Of a DNA stretch of 64,000 bases, positions 19,973 to 31,627 are shown one piece after another. The DNA is taken from the NCBI RefSeq assembly GCF_002575655.3, contig NC_053040.3, positions 465,792,780 to 465,856,779 of the forward strand, in the 5' to 3' direction. Below the pieces are notes generated by a model. It searched no databases. It saw only the letters and a program-made list of their open reading frames with translations, and had not been told where the DNA came from. Source of the DNA: Aegilops tauschii subsp. strangulata (Eukaryota; Streptophyta; Magnoliopsida; Poales; Poaceae). Within the stretch, counting starts at the first letter, position 1, and each line of letters opens with the position of its first letter. Both the position numbers and the translations under genes were made by a program.

Positions 19973-21780
19973 TAAGAGACATCATAGTTTGCACCATATC
20001 TAATAAAGTACGGTTACGATGTTCAGACACACCATTACGCTGTGGTGTTCCAGGTGGCGTGAGTTGCAAAACTATTCCGCATTGTTTCAAATGAAGACCA
20101 AACTCGTAACTAAAATATTCTCCTCCACGATCAGATCGTAGAAACTTTATTTTCTTGTTACGATGATTTTCCACTTCACTCTGAAATTATATGAACTTTT
20201 CAAATGTTTCAGACTTTTGTTTCATCAAGTAGATATACCCATATCTGCTCAAATCATCTGTGAAGGTCAGAAAATAACGACACCTGCCGCGAGCCTCAAC
20301 ACTCATCGGATCGCATACATCAGTATGTATTATTTCCAGTAAGTCAGTTGCTCGCTCCATTGTTCCGGAGAACGGAGTCTTAGTCATCTTGCCCATAAGG
20401 CATGGTTCGCAAGCATCAAGTGATTCATAATCAAGTGATTTCAAAATTCCATCAGCATGGAGTTTCTTCATGCGCTTTACACCAATATGACCTAAACGGC
20501 AGTGCCATAAATAAGTTGCACTATCACTATTAACTTTGCATCTGTTGGCTCCAATATTATGAATATGTGTATCACTACGATCGAGATCCAACAAACCATT
20601 TACATTGGGTGTATGACCATAGAAGGTTTTATTCATGTAAACAGAACAACAATTATTCTCTAACTTAAATGAATAACCGTATTGCAATAAACATGATCAA
20701 ATCATATTCATGCTCAACGCAAACACCAAATAACACTTATTTAGGTTCAACACTAATCCCAAAAGTATAGGGAGTGTGCGATGATGATCATATCAATCTT
20801 GGAACTACTTCCAACACACATCGTCACCTCGCCCTTAACTAGTTTCTGTTCATTCTGCAACTCCCGTTTCGAGTTACTACTCTTAGCAACTGAACCAGTA
20901 TCAAATGCCGAGGGGTTGCTATAAACACTAGTAAAGTATACATCAATAACATGCATATCCAATATACCTTTGTTCACTTTGCCATCCTTCTTATCTGCCA
21001 AGTATCTAGGGCAGTTCCACTTCCAATGACCATTTCCTTTGCAGTAGAAGCACTCAGTTTCAGGCTTGGGTCTAGCTTTGGGCTTCTTCATGGGAGCGGC
21101 AACTTGTTTGCCGTTCTTTTTGAAGTTCCCCTTCTTCCCTTTTCCCTTTTCTTGAAACTAGTGGTCTTGTCAACCATCAACACTTGATGCTTTTCTTGAT
21201 TTCTACCTTCGTCGATTTCAGTATCACGAAGAGCTTGGGAATCGTTTCCGTTATCCCTTGCATATTATAGTTCATCACGAAGTTCTAGTAACTTGGTGAT
21301 AGTGACTAGAGAACTCTGTCAATCACTATCTTATCTGGAAGATTAACTCCCACTTGATTCAAGTGATTGTAGTACTCAGACATTCTGAGCACATGCTCAC
21401 TAGCTGAGCTATTCTCCTCCATCTTGTAGGCAAAGTACTCGTCAAAGGTCTCATACCTTTCGACATGGGAATGAGTCTGAAATACTAATTTCAACTCTTG
21501 GAACATCTCATATGCTCCGTGGCGTTTCAAAAACGTCTTTGAAGCCCCGATTCTATGCCGTAAAGCATGGTGCACTAAACTATCAAGTAGTCATAATATC
21601 GAGCTTGCCAAATGTTCATAACGTTTGCATTTGCTCCTGCAATCGGTCTGTCACCTAGCGGTGCATCACGGACATAATTCTTCTGTGCAACAATGAGGAT
21701 AATCCTCAGATCACGGATCCAATCCGCATCATTGCTACTAACATCTTTCAACTTAGTTTTCTCTAGGAACATATTAAAAA
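19973..21780 (-). pseudogene. Copia gag-pol fragment, frameshifted
   Basis: Reading 21772 to 19973 on the minus strand gives, in order: a gag start (TKLKDVSSNDADWIRDLRI); a second gag piece in another frame (21306-21575, VERYETFDEYFAYKMEE, VLRMSEYYNHL); a CCHC zinc knuckle CFYCKGNGHWKWNC (20753-21091) with a nearby DTGS, the protease active-site signature; then integrase with the HHCC zinc-binding pattern (LWHCRLGHIG...CEPC), FTDDLSRYGYIY and, after an in-frame TAA at 20187-20189, the core DRGGEY and TPPGTPQRNGVSE. Several frameshifts and at least one nonsense codon make it non-functional. Copia order (integrase before reverse transcriptase) is inferred from the missing downstream part. Confidence 0.85.
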
Positions 21781-23025
21781 TAAAACAGGGGAGCTAAACG
21801 CGAGCTATTGATCTACAACATAGATATGCTAATACTACCAGGACTAAGTTCATGATAAATTAAAGTTCAATTAATCATATTACTTTAAGAACTCCCACTT
21901 AGATAGACATCCCTCTAATCATCTAAGTGATCACGTGATCCATATCAACTAAACCATGTCCGATCATCACGTGAGATGGAGTAGTTTTCAATGATGAACA
22001 TCATTATGTTGATCATATCTTCTATATGATTCACGCTCGACCTCTCGGTCTCCAGTGTTCCGAGGCCATATCTGCATATGCTAGGCTCGTCAAGTTTAAC
22101 CCGACTATTCTGCGTGTGCAAAACTGGCTTGCACCCGTTGTATGTGAACGCAGAGCTTATCACACCCGACCATCATGTGGTGTCTTGGCATGACAAACTT
22201 TCGCAACGGTGCATACTCAGGGAGAACACTTGTACCTTCAAATTTAGTGAGAGATCATCTTATAATGCTACTGTCGATCTAAGCAAAATAAGATGCATAA
22301 AGGATAAACATCACATGCAATCAATATAAGTGATATGATATGGCCATCATCATCTTGTGCCGTTGATCTCCATCTCCAAGGCATCGTCATGATCACCATC
22401 GTCATCGGCGCGACACCTTGATATCTATCGTAGCATCGTTTTCGTCTCGCCAACTATTGCTTCTACGACTATCGCTACCGCTTAGTGATAAAGTAAAGCA
22501 ATTACATGGCGATTGCATTTAATACAATAAAGCGAGAACCATATGGCTCCTGCCAGTTGGCGATAACTTCGTTACAAAACATGATCATTTCATACAATAA
22601 AATTTAGCATCATGTCTTGACCATATCACATCACAGCATGCCCTACAAAAACAAGTTAGACGTCCTCTACTTTGTTGTTGCAAGTTTTACGTGGCTTCTA
22701 CGGGTTGAGCAAGAACCATTGTTACCTACGCATCAAAACCACAACGATATTTCGTCAAGTATGTGCTGTTTTAACCTTCACAAGGACCGGGCGTAGCCAC
22801 ACTCGATTCAACTAAAGTTGGAGAAACTGACACCCGCCAGCCACCTGTGTGTGAAGCACGTCGGTAGAACCAGTCTCACGTAAGCGTACGCGTAATGTCG
22901 GTCTGGGCCGCATCATCCAACAATACCGCCGAATCAAAGTATGACATGCTGGTAAGCAGTATGACTTGTATCGCCCACAACTCACTTGTGTTCTACTCGT
23001 GCATATAACATCTACGCATAAACCT

Positions 23026-23038
23026 GGCTCGGATGCCA
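23026..23038 (-). other. Primer-binding site, initiator tRNA-Met type
   Basis: On the minus strand TGGCATCCGAGCC follows the LTR end by one base. The usual Copia site is TGGTATCAGAGCC; two positions differ. Confidence 0.65.
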
Positions 23039-23039
23039 C

Positions 23040-24505
23040 TGTTGGGGAACGTAGTAATTTCAAAAAAATTCCTACGCACATGCAAGATCAGGGTGATGCA
23101 TAGCAACGAGAGGGAAGAGTGTTGTCTATGTACCCTCGTAGACCGTAAGCAGAAGCGTAATGACAACGCGGTTGATGTAGTTGTACGTCTTCATGATCGA
23201 CCGATCCTAGCACCGAAGGTACGGCACCTCCGCGGACTGCACACGTTCATCTCGGCGACGTCCCACGAACTCACGATCCAGTAGAGCTTCGCGGGAGAGT
23301 TCTGTCAGCACGACGGCGTGATGACGGTGATGATGATGCTACCAATGCAGGGCTTCGCCTAAGCACCGCTATGATACTACCGAGGTGGATTATGGTGGAG
23401 GGGGGCACCGCACACGGCTAAAAGATCAACTGATCAACTTGTGTCTATGGGGTGCCTCCCTCCCCAGTATATAAAGGAGTGGAGGAGGGGAGGGCCGTCC
23501 CTCTCTATGGCGCGCCCTAGGGGAGTCCTACTCCCACCGGGAGTAGGATCCCCCCTTCCCTAGTTGGAGTAGGAGAGGAAGGGAAGGAGGAGTAGGAGAG
23601 AAGGAAAGGGGGGCCGCCACCCCCAAACCTATTCCAATTCGGCATCCTGCCCAACGAGGGCGCACCAGCCCCTTGTGGGCTGGTGTGCTTCCTTCTTATG
23701 GCCCATAAGGCCCATAACTTCTCCCGGTGGGTTTCGGTAACCTCCCAGTACTCCGGAAAAATGCCCGAACCACTCGAAACATTTCCGATGTCCGAATATA
23801 GCCTTCCAATATATCGATCTTTACGTCTCGACCATTTCGAGACTCCTCGTCATGTCCGTGATCTCATCCGAGACTCCGAACAACCTTCGGTACATCAAAT
23901 CACATAAACTCATAATACCGATCGTCACCAAACGTTAAGCGTGCGGACCCTACGGGTTCGAGAACTATGTAGACATGACCGAGACATGTCTCCGGTCAAT
24001 AACCAATAGCGGAACCTGGATGATCATATTGGCTCCTACATATTCTACGAATATCTTTATCGGTCAAACCGCATAACAACATACGTTGTTCCCTTTGTCA
24101 TCGGTATGTTACTTGCCCGAGATTCGATCGTCGGTATCTCAGTACCTAGTTCGATCTCGTTACCGGCAAGTCTCTTTACTCATTTCGTAATGCATCATCC
24201 CGCAACTAACTCATTAGTTACATTGCTTGCAAGGCTTATAGTGATGAGTACATTACCGAGAGGGCCCAGAGATACCTCTCCGACAATCGGAGTGACAAAT
24301 CCTAATCTTGACCTATGCCAACTCAACAAGTACCATCGGAGACACCTGTAGAGCACCTTTATAATCACCTAGTTACGTTGTGACGTTTGGTAGCACACAA
24401 AGTGTTCCTCTGGTATTCAGGAGCTGCATAATCTCATAGTCATAGGAACATGTATAAGTCATGAAGAAAGCAATAGCAACATACTAAATGATCAATAGCT
24501 CGGGT
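23040..24505 (-). mobile_element. Copia 5' LTR, distal end missing
   Basis: On plus it begins TGTTGGGGAACGTAGTAA (minus-strand LTR end CCCCAACA). A probable TATA box is CTATATACTGGGG-like on minus at 23465-23475 (plus CCAGTATATAAAGG). Similarity to the LTR at 63019 runs throughout the overlap. It stops near 24505, where a different element begins without a TG..CA terminus, so the 5' end of this LTR is deleted. Confidence 0.75.
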
Positions 24506-25340
24506 CCGACCCAGTGGCGTGTATCGTTCTTGCGTTTACCTAAGCTAGTCTGCTTTTCATGCTTAACCTATCTGTGATTATCACCTGCTTGACTGTCACC
24601 CACCATGGGAGCCGCGCGCCGATCGTCTTTCTTCAGGACCCTTTGCATAGGAAGGCTAGGCACGGCGTCTGTGCTCGGGGCCGTCCCTGTAGCGTTGATA
24701 AATCCAACGCTTGAGCTCTGTCTGGTGGGTCAGTCCTGTTCATGTCACCTCCTGGGGTCGTTGGTGCTTGGCCTTCTCATGCGATAACCTCGGGAGATTC
24801 GTTCGGTGCCGGTTGTCTAACCATTTCGCAGAACCGCCACAGCCATCAAGAACCAAGACCAGGTGCAACCCGCCTGGAGGTAGGGCCTCGTGAGTCCCGC
24901 GCTGGCTCACGAGAGCGCAGAGACACCTCGTCTAGCCCTGCCGTGCAAGCCACGTGTCAAGGCGGGGCTGTACACGCCCCGGGGGCTCTCCACATTAGGG
25001 AGTCCCCTCCCACGTACCAGTGGAAGCACCATGCTCCGCGCTAGCCGTCGACACTGCCGAGGAGCGGCTATGCCCGTGCAAGTGCAGAAGCGCTATGCTC
25101 CGCGCTGGTGATAAACAACTGAGGGTGGCCCCACGGCCGTATCAACCTCAGGGAACCCTTGAGCTCAGTGTCCGGCCTCATCGAACACCCCCCCTCGGGA
25201 GAGTCGCGCGAGGGGGCTGGGCACGGGGGCTGCACTTGGGTCACGCCCAAGCGTACGCCACCCAGCCAGGTCCCCCGGACCTGGTCGTCGCGTGCCCCTC
25301 CCGATCCGAGCCTCGGTGGGGACAAAGGTATGAAGGTCGT

Positions 25341-25680
25341 TTGAGCGTCAAGGGGGACTCCTGAGCATCGCGACTTAGGAGCCTAACTGGCCACATAGCC
25401 CCTCACTCCTTGGTCTCGTCCTGGCGATATGGACAACCCAATGGCGGTTGAGGTATGCGTGGGGTCGGGCCCTGCCGACGCAGAACACTAGACCTACCCT
25501 TGCATCTCCTTTCCATAAGCTGTTTGCGCGTCAAGGGGGACTCCTGACCATCGCGACTCAGGAGCCTAACTAGCCATGTTGCCCCTCACTCCTTGGTCTC
25601 GTCCTGGTGATCCGGACGACCCAACGGCGGCTGAGGTATGCGCGGGTTCGGGCTATGCCGACGTAGAACGTAAAGCAAAT
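25341..25680. repeat. Tandem duplication of ~185 bp
   Basis: Copies at about 25346-25490 and 25532-25675 share GCGTCAAGGGGGACTCCTGA, TCGCGACT(C/T)AGGAGCCTAAC, CCCCTCACTCCTTGGTCTCG and GGCTGAGGTATGCG-like blocks. Confidence 0.8.
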
Positions 25681-25819
25681 GGGAAGGAAATCGCAAAATC
25701 TCAAAGCAAATATTACAAGACATATTGTTCTCCGAGTATCAAACACAAGTTTACAACGCCTCCACGAGGCATGGTACATGTTGCAGGAGTTTAACAGGAA
25801 AGGAGCCGCAAGCAAGTCA

Positions 25820-26075
25820 TCCCTGGGCACCGTCGACGCCCGCAAGAGGCACTCCTCCCTTGGTGGCGTCGCCTTCACCTGTACCACCGGCCGGGGCTGC
25901 AGGATTAGTACACCGCTGGTTGAAGGCGTGGGAGCGAAGGCGCGGAACTTCTTCAGCAGGGCCTCCACCTGACCCTTCACGGCTGCAGCAGCGGCTGCGC
26001 AGTGCTCGTCGTCCACAGGCTCCGGGTGGTGTCACCGTATCCTCCTTCCTCTTCTTTGCCGCAGGCGGCGGCCTG
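25820..26075 (-). pseudogene. Possible second exon of the antisense gene, frameshifted
   Basis: After a CCAG acceptor-like site near 26076 the minus strand reads PPPAAKKRKEDTVTPP in one frame and, from about 26020, DDEHCAAAAAAVKGQVEALL then KKFRAFAPTPSTSG in another. Both pieces look like coding sequence and are separated by a one-base shift. An alanine-rich helix next to a basic KKRK cluster is all that can be said. Linkage to the 446-aa ORF is inferred from the splice signals; joining at the donor that overlaps its stop would itself give a stop, so the model is unproven. Confidence 0.35.
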
Positions 26076-26141
26076 GCCAACCAACGGTGAACGTCAAGAA
26101 TCAGCAGCATAATCAAGAACAAGATGGGGCACAAACACTTA

Positions 26142-27482
26142 CTAGACCACCGCGGTGTAGTCCACCCTCCTCTTGCTAAGCTTGAAGCCCAAGAGCCTCA
26201 CAACCCGGGGCGCGGGCGCCCCAGGAGCAGAAGGAGTAGCAGATGGGCCGGAAGCGGCTCCAGGCGGCGTCGGAGTAGAAGCAGCACCTCGGGAGATCAG
26301 CGCCGACCTGCCCCTCATCGGGATCATGGGCGGCCCCTCTTTCCACTGGGGGACGTCGGCCTCGTCATCGTCAGGAAGGGTGCGGAGGATGTCGGCCTTG
26401 CTCAAGGGGGGGGTCTCCCCCATCCTCTCGGGGTTCACCTCCGAGTCATGCTCCTCCTCTTCCTCCTCTTCCCCCTCCCCGCGGGAATCGCCCGAAGACA
26501 CGTCCACCGGCGCCGTCGCCTTCGGGACCGTAAGGGGCGCTGGCGGCACCAGGCCGCGCTCGTCGAAGGTGGGCATGGCGGCCACAACCTGCGCCCCGTC
26601 CTTGCGATGAAACAAGGGAACGATGGCGCTCGACGGATACTCTTGGTCGTCCCCGACCAAGAGGCGGAGAGCTACAGCCAGCTCCTCGTCAGACAAGGCC
26701 CCCGGGCTCAGGCAGAGCTTGTCTTCTTCATCCCCAAGCGTCCACAAGGGGCGCGAGCGCACCTGAAGCGGAGCCACCCGCAGCATCAGGAACTCCCTTA
26801 GGAGCACGGCCCCCGTCAGCTTCGCCGCCTTCGCGTTACCCGACTTCAGGTCTGCGTTCATCTTCTCCAGCACCAACGTCGCCCGGTCGTCAGTAAGCTT
26901 CGCACGGGACCACCGCGCATCACACTGGGGCATCTCCGTCGGCAACCTCAAGCGTGGGTGGACGCACTTGGCATCCATCATGACCCACTTGCTCCTGAAG
27001 CTGTCGGCCTTCTTCCCAGCCTTCGAGATCGCGTTGGCCTTGCCGGCCGCGATGAAGTTGGCGCACCCGGAAGTACGACCCTCGTTGATGCGAAGGAAGA
27101 AGAAGTGGCGTAGCAGAACCACGGACGGCATCACACCGACATACCCCTCACAGTAGAAAGCAAAGATCGACAAGAGAAGGATGGAGTTGGGATGGAGGTG
27201 AAGGGCTTGTAACCCGTAATGGCGGAGGATGGCGTAGAAGAAGTCAGAGAAAGGGGGAACCAGGCCCGCGATGATGCTGCTCATAAAGAAGGGGTAGAAG
27301 GTGCTGTTCGAGGCCTCCGGCTTGGCGGAGCCAGCCCGGAGCTCAGTCTTCCCCCTCTCGTTGCTCTCCCCCGCCGTCAGCAGGCGCGTGGCGGCGAGGT
27401 TCTTCTCCGAGACGTTGGGCGCGTCCAGAGCCGACTCGTACCAAGCCGGCAACGAAGCGGCCTTGACCTTGCGGGGTGCCAT
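26142..27482 (-). CDS. Antisense ORF, Transposase_28-type protein, 446 aa
   Basis: ATG at 27482 has a good context (GACCAATGGC). Residues about 60-135 contain PPFSDFFYAILRHYGL, LHPNSILLLSIFAFYCEGY and VMPSVVLLRHFF, which fit the Pfam family named putative gypsy-type transposon (Transposase_28, PF04195). The middle is basic and mixed; about 345-360 is a glutamate run; the C-terminus is proline/alanine-rich and ends near LLGFKLSKRRVDYTAVV. The frame runs against the sense of the host element and lies between where pol should be and the 3' LTR. That is the position of antisense extra genes reported in Tat/Retand-like Gypsy elements. A strong splice donor, GTAAGT, overlaps the stop codon. A downstream stretch (about 25820-26070) continues with coding-like sequence but needs a frame change. 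Molecular function is unknown. Confidence 0.7.
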   Translation of the reverse strand: MAPRKVKAASLPAWYESALDAPNVSEKNLAATRLLTAGESNERGKTELRAGSAKPEASNSTFYPFFMSSIIAGLVPPFSDFFYAILRHYGLQALHLHPNSILLLSIFAFYCEGYVGVMPSVVLLRHFFFLRINEGRTSGCANFIAAGKANAISKAGKKADSFRSKWVMMDAKCVHPRLRLPTEMPQCDARWSRAKLTDDRATLVLEKMNADLKSGNAKAAKLTGAVLLREFLMLRVAPLQVRSRPLWTLGDEEDKLCLSPGALSDEELAVALRLLVGDDQEYPSSAIVPLFHRKDGAQVVAAMPTFDERGLVPPAPLTVPKATAPVDVSSGDSRGEGEEEEEEEHDSEVNPERMGETPPLSKADILRTLPDDDEADVPQWKEGPPMIPMRGRSALISRGAASTPTPPGAASGPSATPSAPGAPAPRVVRLLGFKLSKRRVDYTAVV

Positions 27483-27777
27483 TGGTCGGAAGCTCGAAAG
27501 GGGATTGAAGCAGATCTAGAGATTTCGGAAGCAAGGAGCGAGAGAAAGGCGATCTGGAGCAAGGCGAAGGGAAGCAATGAAGGCAAGCGTTGCCCGCGCC
27601 AGCCTTTTGTCAGACGGGCAGATGCCGAGGCAGCGTGGGGAAGCGGAGAAGCCCACGTCCAATCAATCACCATGCATCGACCAAGGCCGCATGATGTTGG
27701 GGCCCGCGGCGCTCCGCACTTGCCCTTTGGCTTCGCCTCGAAGCCAAGTCTAAGCGCGCCTTGGGCCCGGGGGCTAC

Positions 27778-28677
27778 TGTCGGCGTTCTGGGAACGGGGG
27801 TCCCCAGACTTGCCTGCCTGCGGTCCACGGCGTGGCTCCACTCACGGCCCAGTACGGCCCGTCTTCACCAACAAACACTCAAGACCCTCACGAGGGGCCA
27901 AGCCTCGCGAGGCGGACGACACAAGACCCCCTCGGGGGCAGCCTCACCAGGCTGGCCCGCGAGGGGTGGAGAGATCAAGGCAAGGCGAACCTCGCGAGGT
28001 TCCAATGACGTAAGCCGTGACGACCAAGACCAAGCGGGCGCCAGCGTGCACAGTGTCCTTGTTTCCTCTTTGGTGCTAAGGAGGCAAGCGTAGGCGAGGA
28101 GTACCGAGGCATCAAGCAAAGGTTTCCATATCGGTGCAACAAGACCAAGACCAGCAGGACGGCAGGACGGAGGTCACCGTGGAGCCCAAGATGGCGTCAC
28201 CACCAGAGCCTTTGGCAGGCGAATACCACCTTTAGTCAGGATAGCTTGTACTAGTTGTCCCCCTTCAAATTGGCCATTGTGGCATCCCTTCCCGCTCAAT
28301 ATTTGGGGAGAGGGCCAGGCCTCTATAAATAGGACTAGCCACCACAGTAGGAGGCATCTCAAACTGATTTTGGACTGGATCCACTCCATCCTCACACCCA
28401 CCAAGCACAAGAACACCTCTCCTCAGGAGGCTGTTCTTCCCCCTTGTACTGTTCATCGTCAGCCCAAGAGGCAATCCACCACACCACACTGGAGTAGGGT
28501 ATTACACCACAACGGTGGCCCGAACCAGTATAAATCCCGTGTCTCTTGTGTTGCGGGTTCGTCGAGCTAGGATTTGAGATCGCGGTGAGGCTGAGGGCCT
28601 GATTTGGTAGGGGAAAATCTTCGTGCACACCCCAGTGTTCGAACCTCAAGGGTTTTGCCGGAACCCGAAATCCGACA
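27778..28677 (+). mobile_element. 3' LTR of the Gypsy element with the antisense ORF
   Basis: A 900-bp LTR with termini TGTCGG...CCGACA. A TATA-like CTCTATAAATAGG lies at 28320-28332 followed by a leader-like region, as expected for LTR transcription start. Confidence 0.85.
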
Positions 28678-29289
28678 GAACCGGATATAATTCGGCTGTG
28701 AGTCCCCCGCTAAGGAGAGTGTTTTTAATGAGTTTAGCATGTCACCTAAAGGCGAGTGCCGAAAGATGTCTGCGGAGCTGAATTCGACGATCGATGCCTG
28801 ATCAAGCTCGACATGCGCGGACGCACATGGTTCGGAACCTGTAGCCGGAAACGAGTCCGAGGTTTCGGTGACACAGATCCCACTCGAGGTTGGGTCTGTG
28901 TGCGGCTTCAACGCCGCTGAGTCTGCGGCTTCCGTGGCGGGGCTGAGCCACCCGTCCTTGGATGGCGCGATCTGCTTTGGATGTAGGGCCAGAGCAGTTA
29001 CAGGTTCTATCTCCTGGGTATGGTCCGATGACAGATTTAAGTCATGTTCATCGCAATGGCAGGAAGCGGCTGCCGTGGGCGCGAATCCATTGAAGATCAA
29101 GTCCCCACGGATATCAGTGATGTAGTTCAAGCTTCCAAATCTGACCCGATGGCCAGGGGCGTAGTCGTCGTTCTGCTCTAGATGGCCGAGCGAGTTGGCC
29201 TGCAGCGCAAAGCCGCTAAATACGAAGATCTGTCCGGGGAGGAAGACCTCCCCCTGGACAGCATTGTTGTAGATAATTGACGGGGCCAT
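28678..29289 (-). pseudogene. gag N-terminus, truncated
   Basis: The frame opens MAPSIIYNNAVQGEVFLPGQ about 30 bases after the primer site and runs about 204 codons (ITDIRGDLIFNGFAPTAAA near residue 60) until the inserted LTR at 28677; further codons belong to that LTR. No zinc knuckle or protease remains. Position behind the primer site supports the gag call; the sequence has no motif I can name. Confidence 0.6.
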
Positions 29290-29336
29290 CGAACCTTTTG
29301 AAGATGACGTAGCGGAACTCTCAATGAAAGCACCAA

Positions 29337-29816
29337 TGTCGGTGTCAAAACCGACGGATCTCGGGTAGGGGGTCCCGAACTGTGCGTCTAAGGTCGATGG
29401 TAACAGGAGACAGGGGACACGATGTTTACGCAGGTTCGGGCCCTCTCTATGGAGGTAATACCCTACTTCCTGCTTGATTGATCTTGATGAATATGAGTAT
29501 TACAAGAGTTGATCTACCTCGAGATCGTAATGGCTAAAACCCTAAAAGTCTAGCCTGTATGACTACGATTATGATTCTCCCCTCTACGGACTAAGCCCTT
29601 CGGTTTATATAGACACCGGAGGGGACTAGGGTTGTACAAAGTCGGTTACGGAGAAAGGAATCTTCATATCAGGGCACCAAGCTTGCCTTCCACGCCAAGG
29701 AGAGTCCCATCCAGACACGGGAGAGAGTCTTTGGTCTTGTATCTTCACAGCCCATCAGTTCGGCCCATGTACCATAGTCCGGACACCCGAGGACCCCTTA
29801 ATCCAGGACTCCCTCA
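29337..29816 (-). mobile_element. 480-bp 5' LTR
   Basis: On plus it reads TGTCGGTGTCAAAACCG to CCAGGACTCCCTCA. On minus the termini are TGAGGG...CCGACA. A TATA-like GGTTTATATAGACACC is at 29601-29616. Confidence 0.8.
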
Positions 29817-31627
29817 GTGGGAACGCTAGCCATTATGACTAGAAGGCAAGAACAAGGATAGATCTGAGGAGAAAATGGCGAACGAAAAAGAGGGCGAATA
29901 AAACGGCAATTTTTTGTGAAGTGGGGAAGAGGAAAACGAGAGGCAAATGGCGAATAATGTAAATTACGAGGAGATGAGATTTGTGATTAGGAACCTGGTA
30001 GATGTTGAAGATCCTCCCCGGCAAAGGCGCCAGAAATTCCTTTTGATGCGGCTTGAAGCTACGTCGGTATTTCCCCAAAGAGGAAGGGATGATGCAGCAC
30101 AACGACGATAGGTATTTCCCTTAGTGATGAGACTAAGGTTATCGAACCAGTAGGAGAACCAAGCAACTCTACATAAACAACACCTGCACACAAATAACAA
30201 ATACTCGCAACCCGACGTGTAAAAGGGGTTGTCACTCCCTTTCGGGTAGCGGCACCTGAAGATAGGCAAACAGACATGAGAGAGTTGTAAATATTGATAG
30301 ATCGAACGCCAAATAAAATAAAATGCAGCAAGGTATTTTTGTATTTTTTGGTTTAATAGATCTGAAAATAAAAGGCAAATAAAGTAGATCGCAAAGGCAA
30401 ATAATATGAGAAAGAGTCCCGGGGGCCGTAGGTTTCACTAGTGGCTTCTCTCGAGAAAAAAAAAAAAACGGTGGGTGAACAAATTACTGTTGGGCAATTG
30501 ATAGAACTTCAAATAATCATGACGATATCCAGGCAATGATCATCATATAGGCATCACGTCCAAGATTAGTAGACTGACTCCTGCCTGCATCTACTACTAT
30601 TACTCCACACATCGACCGTTATCCAGCATGCATCTAGTGTATTAAGTTCATGGAGAAACGGAGTAATGCAATAATTACGATGACATGATGTAGACAAGAT
30701 CTATTTAAGTAGAAATAGACCCCATCGTTGTATCCTTAGTAGCAACGATACATACGGGTCGGTTCCCTTTCTATCACTGGGATCAAGCACCGTAAGATCG
30801 AACCCACTACAAAGCACCTCTTCCCATTGCAAGATAAATAGATCAAGTTGGCCAAACAAAACCCAAATATCGGAGAAGAAATATGAGGCTATAAGAAATC
30901 ATGCATATAAGAGATCAAAGAAGACTCAAATAACTTTCATGGATAAAAACATAGATCTGATCATAAACTCAAAGTTCATCGGATCCCAACAAACACACCG
31001 CAAAAAGAGTTACATCGTATGGATCTCCAAGAGACCATTGTATTGAGAATCAAACGAGAGAGAGGAAGCCATCTAGCTACTAACTACGGACCCATAGGTC
31101 TACAAAGAACTACTCACGCATCATCGGAGAGGCACCAATGGACATGATGCACCCCTCCGTGATGGTGTCTAGATTGGATCTGGTGGTTCTGGACTCTGCG
31201 GCGGCTGGAATTGATTTTCGTCGACTCCCCTAGGGTTTCTGGAATATTGGGGTATTTATAGAGCAAAGAGTCGGTTCAGGGGGCACCCGAGGTGGGCACA
31301 ACACACCAGGGCGGGCCTGGGCCTCCTGGCGCGCCCTGGTGGGTTGTGCTCCCCTCGGAGCACCCCCCAGGCGCTGCTCAGGCCCACTGGATGTCTTCTG
31401 GTCCAAAAAAATCCACAAAAAATTTCGCTGCGTTTGGACTCCATTTGGTATTGATTTCCTGCGATGTAGAAAACATGCAAAAAACAACAAGTGGCACTTG
31501 GCACTATGCCAATAGGTTAGTACCAAAAATGATATAAAATGACTATAAAATGATTGTAAAACATCCAAGAATGATAATATAACAACATGGAACAATCAAA
31601 AATTATAGATACGTTGGAGACGTATCA
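29817..31627 (-). mobile_element. 5' LTR and leader of a tRNA-Asp-primed LTR element
   Basis: The LTR spans 30044-31627 (minus-strand TGATACGTCTCC...GCCGCATCA, 1584 bp). The primer-binding site (plus 30015-30032, TCCCCGGCAAAGGCGCCA) matches the plant tRNA-Asp 3' end at 17 of 18 positions. The leader runs to an ATG at about 29834 (ATGGCTAGCG), where the next element interrupts it. LTR ends resemble those of the element at 55990-63018, so the two are related. Nothing of gag beyond the first codons remains. Confidence 0.75.

Larger units (their letters stand above)
19973..24505 (-). mobile_element. Truncated Copia retrotransposon (BARE/WIS/Angela-like)
   Basis: A minus-strand element with 5' LTR (23040-24505), tRNA-Met-type primer site, leader, broken gag, zinc knuckle, protease start and integrase. 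Reverse transcriptase and RNase H are missing because the element ends at the CACTA terminus at 19972. LTR phrases such as CATGTCTACATAGTTCTCGA on the minus strand are ones I associate with the BARE/WIS/Angela group. A related LTR occurs at 63019. Confidence 0.8.
24506..28677 (+). mobile_element. 3' part of a Gypsy-type retrotransposon, plus strand
   Basis: A 3' LTR (27778-28677) is preceded by a polypurine tract (about 27761-27777, GGGCCCGGGGGCTAC), which fixes the plus orientation. The upstream 3.3 kb has no pol motifs and carries a long ORF on the opposite strand. The 5' end is missing at the junction with the Copia LTR. The 3' end lies inside the gag of another element, with GAACC as candidate left-over target bases. 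Confidence 0.7.
28678..29816 (-). mobile_element. 5' end of a minus-strand Gypsy-like element
   Basis: It comprises an LTR (29337-29816, minus-strand ends TGAGGGAGTC...CCGACA), a primer-binding site directly inside it (plus 29318-29336, minus TTGGTGCTTTCATTGAGAG) and the start of gag. It is cut at 28677 by the LTR of the plus-strand Gypsy element. It is itself inserted just after the ATG of the gag of the element to its right. I cannot name the priming tRNA. Confidence 0.75.

Noticed and set aside
23040..24505. LTR in plus sense
   Set aside because: The primer-binding site and coding sequence lie on its left and read on the minus strand, so the sense is minus.
26124..26801. 225-codon plus-strand frame
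   Set aside because: Complement of the 446-codon minus ORF, arginine-rich as expected from a shadow frame.
27219..28013. 264-codon plus-strand frame crossing into an LTR
   Set aside because: It crosses the internal/LTR border and overlaps the start of the minus ORF; GC-rich chance frame.
28567..28677. C-terminal part of the gag frame
   Set aside because: These codons lie in the LTR of the neighbouring element and continue the frame by chance.
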